50,633 nt of DNA, taken from Nitrospirota bacterium. Its GTDB lineage: Bacteria > Nitrospirota > Thermodesulfovibrionia > Thermodesulfovibrionales > JdFR-86. Under the pieces are notes generated by a model that saw nothing but the letters and a program-made list of their open reading frames with translations, was not told where the DNA came from and ran no database searches. This document shows, in pieces, positions 16,068 through 24,323 of the stretch; the stretch's first letter is position 1; each line of letters begins with the position of its first letter. A program made the translations under genes and the position numbers. The stretch is from NCBI GenBank assembly GCA_037386965.1, contig JARRLN010000008.1, positions 1 through 50,633 on the forward strand, given 5' to 3'.

Positions 16068-16394
16068 TTACCGGGGAAGGGAATGGCCGCACTCCGGGCA
16101 GTTCTCCCCGCGGGGCACGTACTTTCCGCAACCGGGGCACTCCACCATCTCGATGGGAAGCTCCCGCCCGCAGTGCTTGCAGACCTGGGCCTCCTCCTTG
16201 ATGATTTCGGCACAATAGGGGCATTTCTTCGTCCTGCCCCTGGAGACGGTGGACGGAAGCACCAGGACCAGAAGGACCAGAATGGGGAAGAGAAAGCACA
16301 GCGCACCCCATAGGGCGGTGTTTCTGCCCTTGCGTTCGGCAATGAGGGCGCCCGCAACACCGGTTACGATGCTCAGGATGAGAAAGCGGAACAC
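16068..16394 (-). CDS. Membrane-anchored double zinc-ribbon protein
   Basis: A 108-aa protein. Two hydrophobic segments (about 1-18 and 27-46) are followed by two C4 zinc ribbons: CPYCAEIIKEEAQVCKHCG and ECPGCGKYVPRGENCPECG. The topology places the ribbons in the cytoplasm or periplasm near the membrane. It starts 3 nt after the hemC stop and is likely cotranscribed with hemA and hemC. No function is known for this arrangement; proteins like it are often annotated only as zinc-ribbon proteins. Confidence 0.8.
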   Translation of the reverse strand: MFRFLILSIVTGVAGALIAERKGRNTALWGALCFLFPILVLLVLVLPSTVSRGRTKKCPYCAEIIKEEAQVCKHCGRELPIEMVECPGCGKYVPRGENCPECGHSLPR

Positions 16395-16397
16395 CCT

Positions 16398-17351
16398 CTA
16401 GCTTGACAGCTCGCCGTTCAGCGGCGGCTCCTTTCCGTAGATCTCGGCCAGTATGCGGTTCGCCCCCATCCCCAGAAGCTCCTCGGCAAGGGCGGTCCCC
16501 AGGGCGGCGGCCTCCGCGGCCGCTCCCTCCCGGTGCGCCCGGATGATGGTGTCGCCCGAGACGCTGCCCACCAGCCCGTCCATGACGAGCCTCCCGTCTG
16601 CCAGGTATGCATGGGCGGCGATGGGCACCTGGCAGCCCCCTTCCAGTCTGATGAGGGCCGCGCGCTCCGCCGTCACGCAGACAGTGGTCTCCTCGTGGGC
16701 CAGCGGGGCGATAAGCCCGTTTACGAAGGCATCGTCCTTCCGGCACTCTATGCCCACGGCCCCCTGGGCTATGGCCGGCAGCGAGACCGAGGGCTCCAGG
16801 ACCTCGGTGATGCGGTCCTCGAACCCCAGGCGCTTCACCCCGGCGGCGGCCAGCACGATGGCGTCGAACTGCCCCTCCTCCAGTTTCCGGAGCCTGGTGT
16901 CCAGGTTGCCCCGGAGGGAGACGATTTCGAGGTCCCCGCGGGCGTTGGCAAGCTGCGAGGAGCGCCGGAGGCTCGACGTCCCCACGGTGGCCCCCCGGGG
17001 AAGCTCCTTGAAGGTCCCCTTGGTGCTTATCAGGGCGTCGCGCGGGTCCTCCCTATGAAGGATGGCCCCCAGGTGAAGGCCCTCGGGCAGGTAGGTGGGC
17101 ACGTCCTTCATGCTGTGCACGGCAAGGTCCGCCTCGCCCCTGAGCAGGGCCTCCTCTATCTCCTTGACGAAGAGGCCCTTGCCGCCCACCTTGGCCAGGG
17201 GGACGTCCAGTATCTTGTCCCCGGTGGTCTTTATCTTCAGGAGCTCCACGGCCAGGGACGGGTTTGCGCCGGCAATGAGCGAGCGAACCCACTCGGCCTG
17301 CCAGAGGGCGAGCTTGCTCCCCCGCGTGGCGATAACGACCTTGTCTTTCAC
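16398..17351 (-). CDS. hemC: Porphobilinogen deaminase (hydroxymethylbilane synthase)
   Basis: A 317-aa enzyme that polymerises four porphobilinogens into hydroxymethylbilane. The N-terminus is VIATRGSKLALWQ, the catalytic Asp is in VHSMKDVPT (Asp83), Arg-rich substrate loops are GTSSLRRSSQL and SLRGNLDTRLRKL, and the cofactor-attachment Cys240 lies in EGGCQVPIAAHA. The start is GTG with GAGG about 7 nt upstream. It follows hemA after an 87-nt gap containing an ACTGGT-type palindrome, so it can be cotranscribed with hemA unless the hairpin attenuates. Confidence 0.97.
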   Translation of the reverse strand: MKDKVVIATRGSKLALWQAEWVRSLIAGANPSLAVELLKIKTTGDKILDVPLAKVGGKGLFVKEIEEALLRGEADLAVHSMKDVPTYLPEGLHLGAILHREDPRDALISTKGTFKELPRGATVGTSSLRRSSQLANARGDLEIVSLRGNLDTRLRKLEEGQFDAIVLAAAGVKRLGFEDRITEVLEPSVSLPAIAQGAVGIECRKDDAFVNGLIAPLAHEETTVCVTAERAALIRLEGGCQVPIAAHAYLADGRLVMDGLVGSVSGDTIIRAHREGAAAEAAALGTALAEELLGMGANRILAEIYGKEPPLNGELSS

Positions 17352-17401
17352 TCTCGGACCTCGCTTCTCATTGAAGTACCCATGTCGTACAGCCTCCCGG
17401 A

Positions 17402-17445
17402 TGATTTAAAAGGGGGACTGGTCCCCGGGGACGGGTCCCTAGTCC
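17402..17445. repeat. GGGGAC-TG-GTCCCC palindrome unit at the hemA stop
   Basis: TTTAAAAGG then the perfect palindrome GGGGACTGGTCCCC (17413-17426), followed by GGGGACGGGTCCCTAGTCCCC-like arms. The hemA TAG stop (17439-17441) lies in the second palindrome. The left flank GGATGATTTAAAA matches that of the units near 20.4 and 39.7 kb. Confidence 0.75.
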
Positions 17446-18710
17446 CCGCCTTTGTCGTTGAGCGTGTAGAGGCGCTTGATGGTGGCGATGAGGATGTCCT
17501 TGTCCTCGGCGTCTTCCTTGAGGGCCGCGGTGGGCGGATGGATGAGCTTGTTGACGATGGCCGAGGCCAGGGCCTCCACGGCCTTTCTCTCCTTTTCGCC
17601 CAGGCCGCCCATCTTGTTCAGGGCCCGCTCCAGCTCCTGCCTCTTTATCCCCTCGGCGTGCTCCCTCAGGGCCTTGATGGTGGGGACGGAATCCAGCGAC
17701 GCCTGCCAGCGCCGGAAAGTCTCTATCTCCTCCTCGACGATGCCCTCGGCCTTTTGGGCCTCCTTCTCGCGCTCCTTGACGTTGGTGTCCACGACCCCTT
17801 GCAGGTCGTCCACGTCATAGAGGTAGACGTTGGGCAGGTCGTTTATCCCGGGGTCGACGTTGCGCGGGACCGAGATGTCGATGACGAAGACGGGCTTCTG
17901 CTTGCGCTCCTTCATGAGGGCGTGCATGTCGGGCCGGGTAATCACGTAGGTGGGAGCGCCGGTGGAGCAGATGACGATGTCGGTCCCGAGCATTTCGTCG
18001 AGGAAGCTCTCGAAATGTACCGGCCTGCCGTTCATTTCCCGGGCCAGCTCCACCCCCCGCTCGTAGGTGCGGTTGGCCACGATGAGCTCCCTGATGCCGG
18101 TGCTCTGGAGATGCTTGGCGGCAAGCTCGGCCATCTCCCCCGCGCCCAGGAGCATGACGGCGTGTTCGTTCAGGTCACGGAATATCTTTCTGGCCAGCTC
18201 CACGGCGGCGAAGCTGATGCTGACGGCGTTCTCTGCAATGGCCGTCTCGGTGCGGATGCGCTTGGCCACGGATATGGATTTCTTCATGAGCTTGTTCAGG
18301 AAGACCCCGGTGGCCTTCCTGGAGAGGGCGAACTCGAAGGCGTCCTTCATCTGCCCCAGAATCTGGGGCTCCCCCACCACCATGCTGTCCAGGCTGGCCG
18401 CCACCCGGAAGGCGTGGCGGACGGCCTCCTGGTCGGTCTTCACGTACAGGGCGCCCTCGAGCAGGGAGGGGTCTATGCCGTGGAAGCTCGCGCAGAAGGC
18501 CTCGACGGACCGGGCGGCCAGCTCGGGCTCCCGGGTGCTTATGTACATCTCCACCCGGTTGCAGGTGGACAGCACCAGGGCCTCCTGCACCTCCGGCAGG
18601 GAGCACAGGGCCGTGAGCCCGTCCTGGAGCTTCGGGCCGTCGAAGGCGAGCTTCTCCCTCACCTCCACGGCGGCGCTCTTGTGGTTCAGGCCCACGACCA
18701 GAAGCCTCAT
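17439..18710 (-). CDS. hemA: Glutamyl-tRNA reductase
   Basis: A 423-aa enzyme that reduces glutamyl-tRNA(Glu) to glutamate-1-semialdehyde, the first step of C5-pathway tetrapyrrole synthesis. The nucleophile Cys50 sits in VLSTCNRVEMY, followed by the family pattern GEPQILGQMKDAF. The NADPH-binding domain shows VMLLGAGEMAELAAKHL and VANRTYERGVELA, and the C-terminal part is the helical dimerisation domain. The start overlaps the ccsA stop by 4 nt (ATGA), giving the common ccsA-hemA-hemC order. hemB and hemD are not in the window. Confidence 0.97.
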   Translation of the reverse strand: MRLLVVGLNHKSAAVEVREKLAFDGPKLQDGLTALCSLPEVQEALVLSTCNRVEMYISTREPELAARSVEAFCASFHGIDPSLLEGALYVKTDQEAVRHAFRVAASLDSMVVGEPQILGQMKDAFEFALSRKATGVFLNKLMKKSISVAKRIRTETAIAENAVSISFAAVELARKIFRDLNEHAVMLLGAGEMAELAAKHLQSTGIRELIVANRTYERGVELAREMNGRPVHFESFLDEMLGTDIVICSTGAPTYVITRPDMHALMKERKQKPVFVIDISVPRNVDPGINDLPNVYLYDVDDLQGVVDTNVKEREKEAQKAEGIVEEEIETFRRWQASLDSVPTIKALREHAEGIKRQELERALNKMGGLGEKERKAVEALASAIVNKLIHPPTAALKEDAEDKDILIATIKRLYTLNDKGGD

Positions 18711-19531
18711 GGGAAGATGTGCAACCCCTTATGGAAGAACTTGATGCCGAAAAACGCCCCCACGATGACCAGGAAGCCCAGTATGGAGAGCACCGAGGCG
18801 CGCCTGCCCCGCCAGCCGGCCACCAGCCGGGCGTGCAGGATGATGGCGTAAAGGAACCAGATGATGAGCGACCACACCTCCCGCGGGTCCCATCTCCAGT
18901 AGCTGCCCCAGGCCGAGTCGGCCCAGAGCGCCCCGGTGACGATGGCCAGCGTCATCAGGGGAAACCCGATGGTGATGAGCCGGTAGTTCAGGTAGTCCAG
19001 CATCTGGATGCTCGGCAGCCGGTCGAACAGGCCCCCCATGTGCTTGGACTTCAGATAGTGCTCCTGCACCAGGTACATGATGCCCGTGACAAAGGCCAGC
19101 GCGAAGGCCGCGTCGCCCGTGAAGGCAAGGAACGTATGTATCCACAGCCAGTAGCTCTGAAGCGTGGGCGACAGGGGCTTGATGTCGCGCGAGAGCATCG
19201 AGGAGGCCAGCATCAGCAGAAAGACCACCGGCATGATGAAGGAGCCCATGAGCCCGATGCGGTAGCGCATCCTGAGGACGAAGAAAAGAAGCATGATGGA
19301 CCAGGCGAAGAAGCTCGCCGCCTCATGAGGGCTGCTGATGGGCAGATGCCCGGCGGCGGCGTACCGGTAGAGGATGCTGACCGTGTGGTTTGCAAACCCC
19401 AGGCCCGCCGATATCATCATCAGCCAGGAGGTGGCGCGGGAGCCGCGGATGATCTCGATGACGCCGAACAGGGCGGCCGCGAAGTAGAAGGTCAGGGCCA
19501 GCTCGAAGGGATATACACTCATCAGAAGCAC
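18707..19531 (-). CDS. ccsA: Cytochrome c biogenesis protein CcsA/ResC-like (HemX type)
   Basis: A 274-aa membrane protein with eight predicted helices and the haem-handling tryptophan-rich motif (WGSYWRWDPREVWSL) near residues 207-221. Conserved histidines occur in NHTVSILYRY, the WIHTFLAF region and IILHARLV. It is thought to deliver haem to the outside of the membrane together with a CcsB/ResB partner, which is not in this window. A start three codons later (MSVYPF) is possible. It lies immediately upstream of hemA, a widespread pairing. Confidence 0.88.
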   Translation of the reverse strand: MLLMSVYPFELALTFYFAAALFGVIEIIRGSRATSWLMMISAGLGFANHTVSILYRYAAAGHLPISSPHEAASFFAWSIMLLFFVLRMRYRIGLMGSFIMPVVFLLMLASSMLSRDIKPLSPTLQSYWLWIHTFLAFTGDAAFALAFVTGIMYLVQEHYLKSKHMGGLFDRLPSIQMLDYLNYRLITIGFPLMTLAIVTGALWADSAWGSYWRWDPREVWSLIIWFLYAIILHARLVAGWRGRRASVLSILGFLVIVGAFFGIKFFHKGLHIFP

Positions 19532-19692
19532 CCCAGCTGGCAGTCGGTTATCTTTATGGAAAGCTCGTTGGCGGCCTGGCCCACCTCCTTGCGGGGGACC
19601 CCCAGCTCCCTGGCGATGCCCATGGCCTCCGCGCAGGAGAGCCTGCCGTCACGGGCGCGCTCTCTAAGCATGTCTTTCAGTTCTTCTTTCAT
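19522..19692 (-). CDS. Small conserved Cys protein next to MobB-like gene
   Basis: A 56-aa protein from the ATG at 19692: the body is a helical region SCAEAMGIARELGVPRKEVGQ, and the C-terminus is ITDCQLGCF. I recognise the helix-turn-helix-like body and CQLGCF ending from small proteins that accompany MobB-like or molybdenum-related genes in anaerobes, but I know no assigned function. It overlaps the mobB-like gene upstream by 29 nt and ccsA downstream by 10 nt, so it is embedded in the operon. The two Cys in CQLGC could bind metal or form a redox pair. Confidence 0.72.
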   Translation of the reverse strand: MKEELKDMLRERARDGRLSCAEAMGIARELGVPRKEVGQAANELSIKITDCQLGCF

Positions 19693-20203
19693 GGAAAACC
19701 TCGTCGATGTGAGCCAGCAGGCCGTCACGGTCGTCGCGGTGAAAGAGCGCGCACCCGGAAGGCGTCTCCTCGGGGGGCGCACCGGCGTGGACGACGATGT
19801 CGGACACTCTGAGCACGGCCCGTGCACTTTCTTTGCCTCTGCCCGGCTCACCAGCCATGTATATTACGATATCGGGCTTTAAAAGCTCAATCGCGCTGTT
19901 TCCCTCCACCACCACGCCCTCCAGGTGGGAAAGCCTCTCCACGGACATCCTGAGGGTCTCGGCCATGTCCTCCTCGGTGGCCTGCACCCAAAGGACCTCC
20001 TGAGCCCCCGCCTCAAGCATCCGGGCGGTGTCCTTGTCCTTCTGCGCCAGGGCGCTCCGGCCATCGGTGAGGGCGGTGTAAAGGAGGGTGGGCGTGCATT
20101 TGAGGGCGCCCCACCCCTTCAGGTGTCTGAGGAGGACCTCGGCCGCCGTGGTCTTGCCCGCGCCCGAATGGGCGCCCCCGATGCCGATGAGAAAAGGAGC
20201 CAT
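19664..20203 (-). CDS. mobB: MobB-like P-loop GTPase (molybdopterin-guanine dinucleotide biosynthesis)
   Basis: A 179-aa protein from ATG 20203. The P-loop is GGAHSGAGKTTAAEVLL at about residues 8-24, and the VVVEGNSAIELLKPDIVIYM segment corresponds to the second-half motif of MobB proteins. MobB assists MobA in attaching GMP to molybdopterin; the homology is partial and other small P-loop NTPases remain possible, so the symbol is tentative. The open frame further upstream runs through the repeat array and is not coding. The promoter is TATAAT, 6 nt from the ATG, without a Shine-Dalgarno site. Confidence 0.7.
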   Translation of the reverse strand: MAPFLIGIGGAHSGAGKTTAAEVLLRHLKGWGALKCTPTLLYTALTDGRSALAQKDKDTARMLEAGAQEVLWVQATEEDMAETLRMSVERLSHLEGVVVEGNSAIELLKPDIVIYMAGEPGRGKESARAVLRVSDIVVHAGAPPEETPSGCALFHRDDRDGLLAHIDEVFHERRTERHA

Positions 20204-20209
20204 GCATTT

Positions 20210-20215
20210 ATTATA
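20210..20215 (-). promoter_or_regulatory. -10 TATAAT of the mobB-ccsA-hemA operon, leaderless type
   Basis: A perfect -10 hexamer, 6 nt from the ATG at 20203. No convincing -35 at 16-18 nt. Confidence 0.5.
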
Positions 20216-20244
20216 AAATTTTTCCACCATCCCAGGCACCCGGG

Positions 20245-20620
20245 CGCGCCCTGGAGCGTTCTGACATCGAAATGTCGTGCCCAAGGGACGGCTCCGGAAC
20301 CAACTACATCTCGATTGAAGTTTAAAAAGGGGACTGGCCGGGCACGGCCCGGCCAGGCTCGGCCTGGAGCGACTTAACATCGGGGCGTGGTGCCCAAGGG
20401 ACGGTCCAACCACGTCTCGATGGTTAAAGAAAAGGGGACTGGTCCCCCCGGGCGCGGCCCGGAACGACTTAACATCGGAGCGTGGTGCTCAAGGGACGGT
20501 GGGACCGCGTGTGTTGTTCAAGAGACGGCTCCGGAACCAACGACGTTTCGCTGGTTAAAGAAAGGGGCACTGGTGCCCCAACCACGTCTCAATTGATGTT
20601 TAAAATGGGCACTGGTGCCC
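20245..20620. repeat. Array of three to four REP-like units between mobB and topA
   Basis: About 100-nt imperfect units repeat along this gap. Each has GGAGCGACTTAACATCG or a variant, then GTGCCCAAGGGACGG, CCGGAACCAAC, ACGTCTCGATGGTTAAA, and finally a palindrome. The palindromes differ: CTGGCCGGGC-acg-GCCCGGCCAG (20334-20356), GGGGACTGGTCCCC (20434-20447), GGGGCACTGGTGCCCC (20564-20579) and GGGCACTGGTGCCC (20607-20620). The topA TAG stop overlaps the last palindrome by one base. There is no coding signal. Confidence 0.8.
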
Positions 20621-22911
20621 TAGGCGGCTTCGGGTTCCTTGAGTTCTTCCTTGTGGCCGCATTCCTTGCGGATGCAGCTTTTCACCACCCGGCCGGAGCG
20701 CTCTTTCTTGATGACCATGAAGGGGGCTCCGCAAGCGGGGCATTTCTCCGGGATGGGCTTGTGCCAGATGGCGAACTTGCACTGGGGGTAGTTCGAGCAG
20801 CTCCAGAAGGGCTTGCCCCTCTTGGTGCGGCGCTCGATGAGGTCGCCGCCGTCTTCGGGGCATTTGACCCCCGTGGAGAGGGGCTTGGTGGTCTTGCACT
20901 CGGGGTAGCGCGAGCAGGCAATGAAAGGGCCGAAGCGCCCTCGTTTGAGCACCATGGGCGCTCCGCAGGTGGGGCAGACCTCTCCGGTGGGCTTCTCCTC
21001 GGGGGCCTCCCGCTTCTCTCCTTCCAGGGGGCGGGTGTTCTTGCAGGCGGGGTAGGCCGAGCAGGCCAGGAATCTGCCGTGGCGGCCCCAGCGGATGACC
21101 ATGGGGGCGCCGCACTTCTCGCAGACTTCGTTGGTCTCGATGTCCTTGGGCTTGACCTTGCCCTGCACCTGGGAGGCGGAGACGAGGTCCTTTTCGAAGG
21201 GGCCGTAGAAGTCCTTGACCACGTCCACCCAGCGGAAGTCCCCGGTCTCTATCTTGTCGAGCTTGTCCTCCATGCGGGCGGTGAAGCCGAGATCCAGGAG
21301 CTCGGCGAAGTTCTCCACCAGGTAGTCGTTGACCACCATGCCCAGCTCGGTGGGCACGAACCGCTTGTCCTCCCTGTGGACGTACTTGCGGTCGGCGATG
21401 GTGGAGAGTATGGCGGCGTAGGTGCTGGGCCTGCCGATGCCCTTCTCCTCCAGGGTCCTGACCAGCGAGGCCTCGGTGTAGCGCGGCGGCGGCTGGGTGA
21501 AGTGCTGCCGGGGCAGGAGCTCCTTGAGGGTGAGCCTGTCTCCCTCGGCCAGGGGCGGGAGCATGGCGCCCTCCTCTTCCTCGCCCGGGGCTTGGTCGGC
21601 GCCCTCGGAGTACAGGGCCATGAACCCGGGGAACTTCATCACGTTGCCCGTTGCCCTGAAGACGGCCGCCGCGCCGTTACGGGCGGCTATCTCGAAGGTG
21701 GTCTGCTCCAGCTCCGCGGGCTTCATCTGGCTGGCCATGAACCTGTTCCAGATGAGGGTGTAGAGCCTCTGCTGGTCGCGGGAGAGGTAGGGTTTTACCG
21801 CCTCCGGGGGCTTCGTCATGAGGGTGGGCCGGACGGCCTCGTGGGCCTCCTGGGCGCCGGCCTTGCTCTTGTAGGCCGGCGGCGAGGGCGGCAGGTAGTC
21901 CTTGCCGAACCTCTCCCGGATGTATTTCCGCGCTCCGGCTTGCGCTTCGGCGGCCACGCGAACGGAATCGGTCCTCATGTAGGTGATGAGGCCCACCGCT
22001 CCTTCGGGCCCCAGCTCCACGCCCTCGTAAAGCTGCTGGGCCAGGACCATGGTCTTCTTGGCCGCGAAGCCCAGCTTGCGCGAGGCCTCCTGCTGAAGGG
22101 TGCTGGTTGTGAAGGGCGCGGCAGGGGAGCGCCTCCGGAGCTTCTTCTCCACCCCGGATAGGGTGTACTCGGCCTGGCGGAGGTCGCCGGCGGCTCTCTC
22201 GGCCTGCTCGGCGCTGGTCAGGAGGAACCGCTCGCCCTCCGGGGCGTCGCGGTTGATGACGACCGCGCCCTCCAGGGTGTGCAGGCGGGCGTTGAACGCG
22301 GGCGGTTTCGGTCCCGCCAGGGAGGCGACGATGGACCAGTACTCCTCCTGCTTGAAGGCCTCTATCTCTCTTTCCCTGTCCACGACGAGGCGCAGGGCCA
22401 CCGATTGGACGCGGCCCGCGCTCAATCCCCGGCGGACCTTCTTCCACAGAAGGGGGCTCAACTGATAGCCCACCAGCCGGTCCAGCACCCGCCGGGCCTG
22501 CTGGGCCTCCACCTTGTCCATGTCTATCCTGCCGGGGTGCTCCATGGCCTCCTTGACCGCGCGGGCCGTAATCTCGTTGAAGGTCACCCGGTGGATGGCG
22601 TGCTCCTTGGAGCCGTTTATCTCGGTGGCGATGTGGTAGGCTATGGCCTCGCCCTCGCGGTCGGGGTCCGGGGCCAGATAGATGTCCCGGGCTTTGGCCG
22701 CGGCCTGCTTGAGCTCCTTGACCACCTTCTCCTTGCCCGGGATTATCTGGTAGTCCGGGCGGAAGGCGTCCTTTACCTCCACGCCGAGCACCTTGGCCGG
22801 CAGGTCCTTGACGTGGCCCACCGAGGCCTTGACGGCGTACTGCTTGCCCAGTATCTTATTGATAGTCCGCGCTTTTGCGGGTGATTCCACGATAACGAGC
22901 TTTGAAGCCAT
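20620..22911 (-). CDS. topA: DNA topoisomerase I
   Basis: A 763-aa type IA topoisomerase that relaxes negative supercoils. The N-terminal TOPRIM domain shows VIVESPAKARTI and APDPDREGEAIAYH. The active-site tyrosine is Tyr311 in TYMRTDSVRV. The C-terminus has four zinc-ribbon-like repeats: CEKCG..CSAYPAC, CPTCG..CSRYPEC, CPEDGG..CSNYPQC and CPACG..CIRKEC, of which the third lacks one cysteine. The start ATG has GGGAGGGG about 10 nt upstream. The stop TAG abuts a repeat palindrome. topA next to dprA is a common order. Confidence 0.97.
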   Translation of the reverse strand: MASKLVIVESPAKARTINKILGKQYAVKASVGHVKDLPAKVLGVEVKDAFRPDYQIIPGKEKVVKELKQAAAKARDIYLAPDPDREGEAIAYHIATEINGSKEHAIHRVTFNEITARAVKEAMEHPGRIDMDKVEAQQARRVLDRLVGYQLSPLLWKKVRRGLSAGRVQSVALRLVVDREREIEAFKQEEYWSIVASLAGPKPPAFNARLHTLEGAVVINRDAPEGERFLLTSAEQAERAAGDLRQAEYTLSGVEKKLRRRSPAAPFTTSTLQQEASRKLGFAAKKTMVLAQQLYEGVELGPEGAVGLITYMRTDSVRVAAEAQAGARKYIRERFGKDYLPPSPPAYKSKAGAQEAHEAVRPTLMTKPPEAVKPYLSRDQQRLYTLIWNRFMASQMKPAELEQTTFEIAARNGAAAVFRATGNVMKFPGFMALYSEGADQAPGEEEEGAMLPPLAEGDRLTLKELLPRQHFTQPPPRYTEASLVRTLEEKGIGRPSTYAAILSTIADRKYVHREDKRFVPTELGMVVNDYLVENFAELLDLGFTARMEDKLDKIETGDFRWVDVVKDFYGPFEKDLVSASQVQGKVKPKDIETNEVCEKCGAPMVIRWGRHGRFLACSAYPACKNTRPLEGEKREAPEEKPTGEVCPTCGAPMVLKRGRFGPFIACSRYPECKTTKPLSTGVKCPEDGGDLIERRTKRGKPFWSCSNYPQCKFAIWHKPIPEKCPACGAPFMVIKKERSGRVVKSCIRKECGHKEELKEPEAA

Positions 22912-22941
22912 GTCTGCTTTTCCCCTCCCGTGCGACGTATT

Positions 22942-22974
22942 ACTAACCAGTTAGTTTTTGTCTTTGCATTGAAG
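22942..22974. repeat. ACCAGT palindrome element upstream of topA
   Basis: The perfect 14-nt palindrome ACTAAC-CA-GTTAGT followed by TTTTTGTCTTTGCATTGAAGC. This is the second copy of the element at 14252-14284, related by transitions only. Confidence 0.75.
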
Positions 22975-23017
22975 CTGTGAAAATACCTTACACCCCATGG
23001 ACTTTAGGGCATTGATA

Positions 23018-23048
23018 CGCTTCGAAATCAATTTTTGAGACAGGTTCT
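23018..23048. repeat. Solo end of the foldback element
   Basis: CGCTTCGAAATCAATTTT then TGAGACAGGTTCT, matching the right end of the element at 3009-3185 (3157-3186) with one extra T and two substitutions. The TAG stop of the 58-aa gene overlaps its edge by two bases. Confidence 0.7.
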
Positions 23049-23223
23049 AATGCCAGGTAATCTTGTCTCCGCCCAGGAAGACCACGGAGTAGATGGTGTC
23101 CATGTCCATGTCGGTCTCCCTCATGAGGATAAGGACCATCGCCGCCCGGAGGCTGTCCATTGCCTCGGAGTCATTGAGGTAGTCCGTGAATTCCCGGGTT
23201 TCTTCTATCTGTCCCTTTGCCAC
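23047..23223 (-). CDS. Small conserved hypothetical protein downstream of dprA (58 aa)
   Basis: The frame starts with GTG 2 nt after the dprA stop and encodes 58 residues, beginning VAKGQIEETREFTDYLND and ending VVFLGGDKITWH. The sequence is acidic and probably helical (SLRAAMVLILMRETDMDMD), with codon choice rich in G/C third positions like its neighbours. The tight coupling to dprA, the absence of internal stops and the gene-like composition support a real gene. I do not recognise the family. Its TAG stop lies at the edge of a repeat. Confidence 0.6.
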   Translation of the reverse strand: MAKGQIEETREFTDYLNDSEAMDSLRAAMVLILMRETDMDMDTIYSVVFLGGDKITWH

Positions 23224-23225
23224 GC

Positions 23226-24311
23226 CTAAAGAATCTGAAACCTCTTCCCCTCAGTCTGTCCGACGACCCCTTTCAGCTCCAGCTGAAGCAGAAGGGCCAA
23301 GGCCGTGGAGACGCCCATCCCGCACTCCCGGGAGATGTCGTCTATATGCCTGGGCTCCCTGCTCATCGCCTCGCATAGGGCCTTCTCCTCGTCGGAGAGA
23401 GGGACCGTGTCCCCCCTTCTGGCAGATTTTATATAACCTCGGAGCTGGGGCGCAAGTTCCTGAATCACATCTTGGGCCCCCAGGGCGACGCGTGCCCCGT
23501 CGCGTATGAGGGCGTTGGTCCCTTCGGAGACCGCCGAGCTGATGTTGCCCGGGACGGCGAATACTTCCTTGCCCTGCTCCAGGGCATGGCGGGCCGTAAT
23601 GAGCGAGCCGGACCGGGCCGCGGCCTCGATGACCACCACCCCCAGGGACAAGCCGCTTATGAGCCTGTTTCGCCGGGGGAAATTCTGCTGAAGCGGCGGC
23701 CTGCCCGGCGGAAATTCCGACATCACCGCCCCGGTCTCGGTCATCCGGAGCATGAGCCCCCTGTTTTCGGCCGGATAAAGCACGTCTATTCCCGAGCCCA
23801 GCACGCCCAGGGTCCGCCCGCCGGCCTTGAGCGCCCCCTTGTGGGCGGCGGCATCCACGCCCCGGGCCAATCCGCTCACCACGGTAAGGCCCATGCCGGC
23901 CAGCTCGGCGGCCATTGTCTCGGCCGTGGCCAGCCCGTAGCGGGTGGGCCGCCGTGAGCCCACCATGGCCACGGCGAACCGGTCCTCCCGGACGATTTCT
24001 CCCCTCAGGTAAAGCACCAGGGGCGCGTCCTCGCCCAGGGCGAGGAGACCCTCGGGGTAGCCCTCCTCGCCCTCCAGGCATACCCTGACGCCTTCGCGCC
24101 GGAGCAGGGCGAGATTCCTCTCCAGCTCCTCGAAGCCCCCGAACTCCCGGATGCCCGCGGCCCTTTTTCCCCCCATGCCCGGCACCCGGGCAAGCTCCCC
24201 CGTGTCGGCCCCGAAGACGGCCTCCGCGGAGCCGAAGTGCCGGAGCAGGCGCCGCACGGTCATCGGTCCCAGCAGGGGGAGGGAACAGAGGGCCAGCAGG
24301 GCGGTGTCCAC
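23226..24311 (-). CDS. dprA: DNA-processing protein DprA
   Basis: A 361-aa single-strand DNA-binding protein that loads RecA during natural transformation. An N-terminal helix-hairpin-helix/SAM-like region (PLLGPMTVRRLLRHFGSAEAVFG) leads into the extended Rossmann fold: AVAMVGSRRPTRYGL, VVSGLARGVDAAAHKGAL, LGSGIDVLYPAENRGL, FPPGRPPLQQNFPRRNRLISGLS, AAARSGSLITARHALEQG, and VPGNISSAVSEGTNALI. The C-terminal winged-helix domain (about 300-361) is present. Start is GTG, 12 nt after the argG stop. It suggests at least the DNA-handling part of a competence pathway. Confidence 0.95.
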   Translation of the reverse strand: MDTALLALCSLPLLGPMTVRRLLRHFGSAEAVFGADTGELARVPGMGGKRAAGIREFGGFEELERNLALLRREGVRVCLEGEEGYPEGLLALGEDAPLVLYLRGEIVREDRFAVAMVGSRRPTRYGLATAETMAAELAGMGLTVVSGLARGVDAAAHKGALKAGGRTLGVLGSGIDVLYPAENRGLMLRMTETGAVMSEFPPGRPPLQQNFPRRNRLISGLSLGVVVIEAAARSGSLITARHALEQGKEVFAVPGNISSAVSEGTNALIRDGARVALGAQDVIQELAPQLRGYIKSARRGDTVPLSDEEKALCEAMSREPRHIDDISRECGMGVSTALALLLQLELKGVVGQTEGKRFQIL

Positions 24312-24323
24312 GGGCGGCCGGCC

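Noticed and set aside
16019-16360. N-terminal extension of the TPR protein
   Set aside because: It is the shadow frame of the zinc-ribbon gene and lies upstream of a good promoter placed 6 nt before ATG 16018.
20204-20413. N-terminal extension of the MobB-like protein
   Set aside because: It runs through the repeat array and has no family similarity; the P-loop follows soon after ATG 20203.
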